Assembly (NCBI GenBank): GCA_937136445.1
Contig: CAKZOQ010000635.1
Coordinates: 1-7,842 of the forward strand
Source of the DNA: an uncultured Gemmatimonadota bacterium
GTDB lineage: Bacteria > Gemmatimonadota > Gemmatimonadetes > Longimicrobiales > Gaopeijiaceae
Direction of reading: 5' to 3'
Length of the DNA stretch: 7,842 bases
A program made the position numbers and the translations under genes. The notes beneath the pieces were generated by a model. That model ran no database searches and was not told where the DNA came from. It worked only from the letters and a program-made list of their open reading frames with translations. Shown in pieces: positions 5,055 through 7,842 of this stretch; the first letter of the stretch is position 1; every line of letters begins with the position of its first letter.

Positions 5055-7040
5055 GTGAAGCTGGACCGGGAACAGCAGGGGTGGGCTCTCCTGGCGGGGG
5101 CCGGGGCGCTGGCGTTGGCCTTCCACGTCCTGGGCGGCGCCTACGATGGCTGGGCGCTCGCGCTAGGAAGCATCCGCGAGCCCACCGACCGGCATCTCAC
5201 CTTCCTCTTCTACTTCGTCCCGGCTTCGGTGGCGGTGGCGGCCCTCATGGCGGTGGGGCTGCTGAAGGCCTTCCATGACGACGACTGGCCCGGAGAGGCA
5301 GGCGGCGGGGATGGGGTGCCCCAGGAGGAGGGCCGCGGTCCCTGGTCCGACGCCTGGTTCCTCCCCCGGGCCGTCCTCGTGGCGCTGGCCGTCCCGGCGG
5401 CCCTCCGCCTTCTGGTCCTGGGCGGGATGCCCCTCACCGACGACGAATCCCTCTACCGCTTCGCCGCGGAGCTGCTCCTGGCCGGCAGCGTGGGCGCCGA
5501 ATCCCACCCAGCCAAGCTCTTCTTCGACCACGCCTTCCTGGTCAACGACGGCCGGATGTTCCCACAGTACTTCCTGGGATGGCCGGCCTTCCTGGCCGTG
5601 GGGGAGGCGGTGGGTGGGGGGGGCTACGTGAACGCCGTCCTCTCGGCGCTCACCGTGGTGCCCCTCTACCGTCTGACCCGGGCGCTGGCGGGCCGGACGT
5701 GGGCACGGGTCACGGTGCTCCTCTTTCTGACCAGCCTGCAACTCCAGCTCCTGGCAGCCACCGAGCTCTCCCACACGTCGGCGCTCTTCGCGCTGAGCTG
5801 GGTGGCCTGGCTGGCCTGGCAGGCGGTGGAGAATCCGGAGGACGTACGGCCCGCCGTGGGGCTCGGTGTGGCCTTCTCCGTGGCCTTCTTCATCCGACCC
5901 CTCACCGCGCTGGGGATCGGTGGGCCCTTCCTGGTGTGGTGGGCGGCGCGCTGGTGGCGTCATGGGCGGCGTCCGGGGCCGGCGCTGGGCTTCCTGGCGC
6001 CCGCGGTGGTGCTGGCCGTGGCCTTCCTGGCGGTGAACGCCGCCCAGACCGGCTCGCCGCTGCGCCCTGCCTACATGGCCTGGCAGGACTACGCCCGAGC
6101 CAACGCCTTCCGCTTCAGCGGGCTGGATCCCGCCACGGCGCCCACCGTCCCGAACCTGGCCATCGCCGGGCTCTCCGAGGCGCTGCGCACCGTGGGACTG
6201 GGCCTGGCGCGCCTGAACGTGGCGCTCCTGGGGTGGGCGTCGGCCTTCGTCTTCGCCGCGCTGGCCCTGGGGGCCCGGGGCACGGCGGTCTTCTGGGCCT
6301 CGGCGGGGGCGTTCCTGCTCCTGCACACCCCGCTGCGGGATCCGGGCATCGACACGGTGGGGCCGGTGCACTTCACCGAGCTGGCGCTGCCGGTCCTGGT
6401 GCTGTCGGCGGTGGGACTCCGGCGGTTGGCGGGGTGGTGGGACGGGGGGTTGGGCGGCCCGGCCCCCCCCGGGCCAAGATCCGCTCCCGGGTCGGGCGAC
6501 GGAATGGACCTCCGGGACGCTGCCACCGTCCCGGGGCGCCGCGTCGCCCTGGCCGCCGTCGCGGCCCTCGTCGTCACCGGCGCCGTTCTCTACGCCCCCG
6601 TGCGCCTCCAGGCCGTCCGGACGGCCGCCACCCTGGTGAGCGTGCCCTTCCAGGCCCTGGACCAGACCGACCTGGGCGGGGACGTGGTGGTCTTTTCCTC
6701 CGTCCCCTGGGCCCTCCCCTGCAACCCGACCATCCCCGTCCCCTCCCGGCCCTTCGTCTTCTGGTGGCCCCTCAACGACCCGGACTTCACCGATCCGGTG
6801 CTCCACGCCAACCACCTGTCCACCCAGGCCGACCGTGCCCTGATGCAGGAGCACTTCCCGGACCGCACCGGGTGGATCCTGCACTGGACGCCAGAGTGCA
6901 CGCTGGCCCTCGTGCCCCTCGACGCTCCGGAGGCGGAGGCGCTGCCCAACGGGGCCATGGTCGGCGGAAGCCTCGGGACGGTCCGGTGGGACCCCTCGCA
7001 TCGCCCCGACGGCACCGTGCCCCAGGGCGTTCAGCCGTGA
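5055..7040 (+). CDS. GT-C fold membrane glycosyltransferase (GT39/PMT-like)
   Basis: A 661-aa polytopic membrane protein. Hydrophobic segments are visible at about residues 11-30, 48-70, 104-123, 173-186, 191-206, 218-235, 241-257, 265-295, 308-328, 385-407, 411-424, 441-459 and 495-514. The loop after the third segment has MPLTDDESLYRFAAELLLAG, with acidic Asp129/Asp130/Glu131 matching the catalytic first-loop motif of GT-C enzymes. These use polyprenyl-phosphate-linked sugars on the extracytoplasmic side. GPVHFTELALPVLVL (436-450) resembles the late membrane segment of GT39-like proteins. A proline/glycine-rich linker (about 461-493) precedes the last segment, and a soluble tail of roughly 145 residues ends the protein. 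Two extra hydrophobic segments and a hydrophilic stretch (72-102) precede the usual catalytic loop. The GTG at 5055 has AGGAGGG 4 nt upstream, and the stop overlaps the next gene's GTG. The acceptor and sugar are unknown; a ligase-like membrane enzyme of another GT-C family is the main alternative. Confidence 0.72.
   Translation: MKLDREQQGWALLAGAGALALAFHVLGGAYDGWALALGSIREPTDRHLTFLFYFVPASVAVAALMAVGLLKAFHDDDWPGEAGGGDGVPQEEGRGPWSDAWFLPRAVLVALAVPAALRLLVLGGMPLTDDESLYRFAAELLLAGSVGAESHPAKLFFDHAFLVNDGRMFPQYFLGWPAFLAVGEAVGGGGYVNAVLSALTVVPLYRLTRALAGRTWARVTVLLFLTSLQLQLLAATELSHTSALFALSWVAWLAWQAVENPEDVRPAVGLGVAFSVAFFIRPLTALGIGGPFLVWWAARWWRHGRRPGPALGFLAPAVVLAVAFLAVNAAQTGSPLRPAYMAWQDYARANAFRFSGLDPATAPTVPNLAIAGLSEALRTVGLGLARLNVALLGWASAFVFAALALGARGTAVFWASAGAFLLLHTPLRDPGIDTVGPVHFTELALPVLVLSAVGLRRLAGWWDGGLGGPAPPGPRSAPGSGDGMDLRDAATVPGRRVALAAVAALVVTGAVLYAPVRLQAVRTAATLVSVPFQALDQTDLGGDVVVFSSVPWALPCNPTIPVPSRPFVFWWPLNDPDFTDPVLHANHLSTQADRALMQEHFPDRTGWILHWTPECTLALVPLDAPEAEALPNGAMVGGSLGTVRWDPSHRPDGTVPQGVQP
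5616..5623 (+). repeat. G8 mononucleotide tract inside the glycosyltransferase gene
   Basis: Eight consecutive G residues in a codon run for Gly-Gly-Gly-Gly (residues 187-190). A one-base slip here would truncate the enzyme. The length is at the low end for phase-variable tracts and could also be chance in GC-rich DNA. Confidence 0.5.
6456..6475 (+). repeat. Perfect 7-bp inverted repeat around a C tract in the coding region
   Basis: GGCCCGG (6456-6462) and CCGGGCC (6469-6475) are perfect inverted copies separated by six C residues; the C run as a whole is C8 (6463-6470). It encodes part of the Gly/Pro/Ala-rich linker of the glycosyltransferase (about residues 468-474). The stem is all G:C and should be stable in mRNA. 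No T-run follows, so it is not a classical terminator. Confidence 0.5.
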
Positions 7041-7842
7041 CGGGGAGGGCGCGCCGGTGGGCGACGCTGGTCCTGGGGCTCTCGGTCTCCGCCTTCTTCC
7101 TCTGGATCACCCTGCGCCGCGTGGAGCTCGATTCCGTCGCGGCGGCCCTGGCCTCGGTCTCGCTCCCGATCCTCTCGTTGGCGCTCCTCACCAAGGGCAT
7201 CCAGTTCCTGGCCCTGGGCCTCCGGTCCCGCTTCACGGTGGGGCCCTTCAAGCCGGTGGCCTACGGGACGCTGGTGGCCTCGCAGCTCCTGGGCTACACC
7301 GGCAACAACGTCCTGCCCTTCCGATTGGGGGAGGTCCTCCGCATCGACTACCTGGCCCGGCGGAGCGGGGTGGGTCGGGCCGAGCTGGTGGGCACCGTGG
7401 TGGCGGAGCGGCTCATGGACACGGTGGCGCTCCTCCTCCTCTTCGTGGCGACGGTGCCCCTGGTCCTCGGAGGCGAGACGCTGGAGGGCCGGATCCCCTG
7501 GATGGCCGGCCTCACCGTCGTCGCCTTCGTGACCGGCATCGGCCTGACACGATGGGACGGCCTTGGCCCCCTGGTGGAGACGCTCCTCCGCCCCGTCCAC
7601 GAGCCCACGGCGGTGCTGGTGCGGGAGAAGCTGGAGGCGGCCGTCACCGGCCTCGTCTCGCTGGCCGACGCCCGTTGGACGCCCGGGGCGGCGCTGGCCA
7701 CCGTGCTCTATTGGACGGCGGCCCTGGCCTCGCTACGCATCGTGCTGTCGGCCTTCGACCTCGCCCTCCCCTGGTACGCGCCCCTCCTCATCCTGGCCCT
7801 CACCGCGCTGGGCACGGCCCTCCCGTCATCACCGGGGTTCGT
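7037..7842 (+). CDS. Flippase-like UPF0104 / LPG-synthase transmembrane-domain protein (partial, runs off right edge)
   Basis: The first 268 residues of a multi-pass membrane protein are present; the C-terminus lies beyond the window. Translation from the GTG at 7037 gives hydrophobic segments at about 10-26, 40-61, 74-93, 117-144, 155-171, 213-235 and 246-262. Family signatures are GYTGNNVLPFRLGEVLRI (86-103), a conserved VVAERLMDTVALLLLF stretch (121-136) and LPSSPGF at the very end. These match the lysylphosphatidylglycerol synthase TM family (PF03706/UPF0104), which includes the flippase domain of MprF and many uncharacterised proteins found near glycan genes. No lysyl-transferase domain is visible in the part seen. 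The start overlaps the TGA of the glycosyltransferase gene (GTGA), so the two are probably translated together. A role in moving lipid or lipid-linked sugar across the membrane is plausible but unproven. Confidence 0.85.
   Translation, partial: MTGRARRWATLVLGLSVSAFFLWITLRRVELDSVAAALASVSLPILSLALLTKGIQFLALGLRSRFTVGPFKPVAYGTLVASQLLGYTGNNVLPFRLGEVLRIDYLARRSGVGRAELVGTVVAERLMDTVALLLLFVATVPLVLGGETLEGRIPWMAGLTVVAFVTGIGLTRWDGLGPLVETLLRPVHEPTAVLVREKLEAAVTGLVSLADARWTPGAALATVLYWTAALASLRIVLSAFDLALPWYAPLLILALTALGTALPSSPGF

Noticed and set aside
6456..6475. Possible intrinsic terminator
   Set aside because: The hairpin is inside a continuous open frame and is not followed by a T-run.
5163..7001. 612-codon minus-strand open frame opposite the glycosyltransferase
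   Set aside because: Composition is Gln/Gly/His/Arg-rich without hydrophobic core or motifs, and it is exactly antisense to a well-supported membrane protein. Typical GC-rich shadow.

Overview
The window is about 7.8 kb of very GC-rich, densely packed bacterial DNA. Third codon positions are strongly G/C biased, five of the eight genes start with GTG, and genes commonly overlap by 4 bp. A DUF1499 lipoprotein, a nucleotide-sugar toolkit including an HldE-type fusion, and a GT-C glycosyltransferase suggest a Gram-negative-type envelope. A high-GC phylum such as Gemmatimonadota would fit, but this is inferred from style only, because no phylogenetic marker is present.

The genes form two divergent operon-like blocks around a spacer of about 130 bp (2687-2816). 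Leftward (minus strand) are an NAD-dependent SDR epimerase/dehydratase (1670-2686), a DegT/DnrJ/EryC1-type sugar aminotransferase (588-1673) and a DUF1499 lipoprotein (115-591). The first codons of an exported or membrane protein (1-50) are cut by the window edge. The first three are joined by 4-bp ATGA overlaps. Rightward (plus strand) are a HAD-IA phosphatase/phosphomutase (2817-3482), a nucleotidyltransferase-PfkB kinase fusion (3479-5044), a GT-C membrane glycosyltransferase (5055-7040) and a flippase-like UPF0104/LPG-synthase-TM protein (7037 to the edge, truncated). Two of the three junctions in this block are GTGA overlaps; at the third, the ribosome binding site begins on the preceding stop codon.

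Read together, the locus looks like a glycan-precursor and glycan-transfer module. A kinase, a phosphatase and a nucleotidyltransferase could make an NDP-sugar. An SDR enzyme and a PLP aminotransferase could oxidise or epimerise and then aminate a nucleotide sugar. A GT-C enzyme could use a lipid-linked sugar at the outer face of the membrane, with a multi-pass flippase-like protein beside it. The kinase/nucleotidyltransferase pairing recalls ADP-heptose synthesis, but the two domains are in the opposite order to E. coli HldE and several usual kinase motifs are altered, so the sugar cannot be named. No tRNA, rRNA, CRISPR array, insertion sequence or phage gene was seen.
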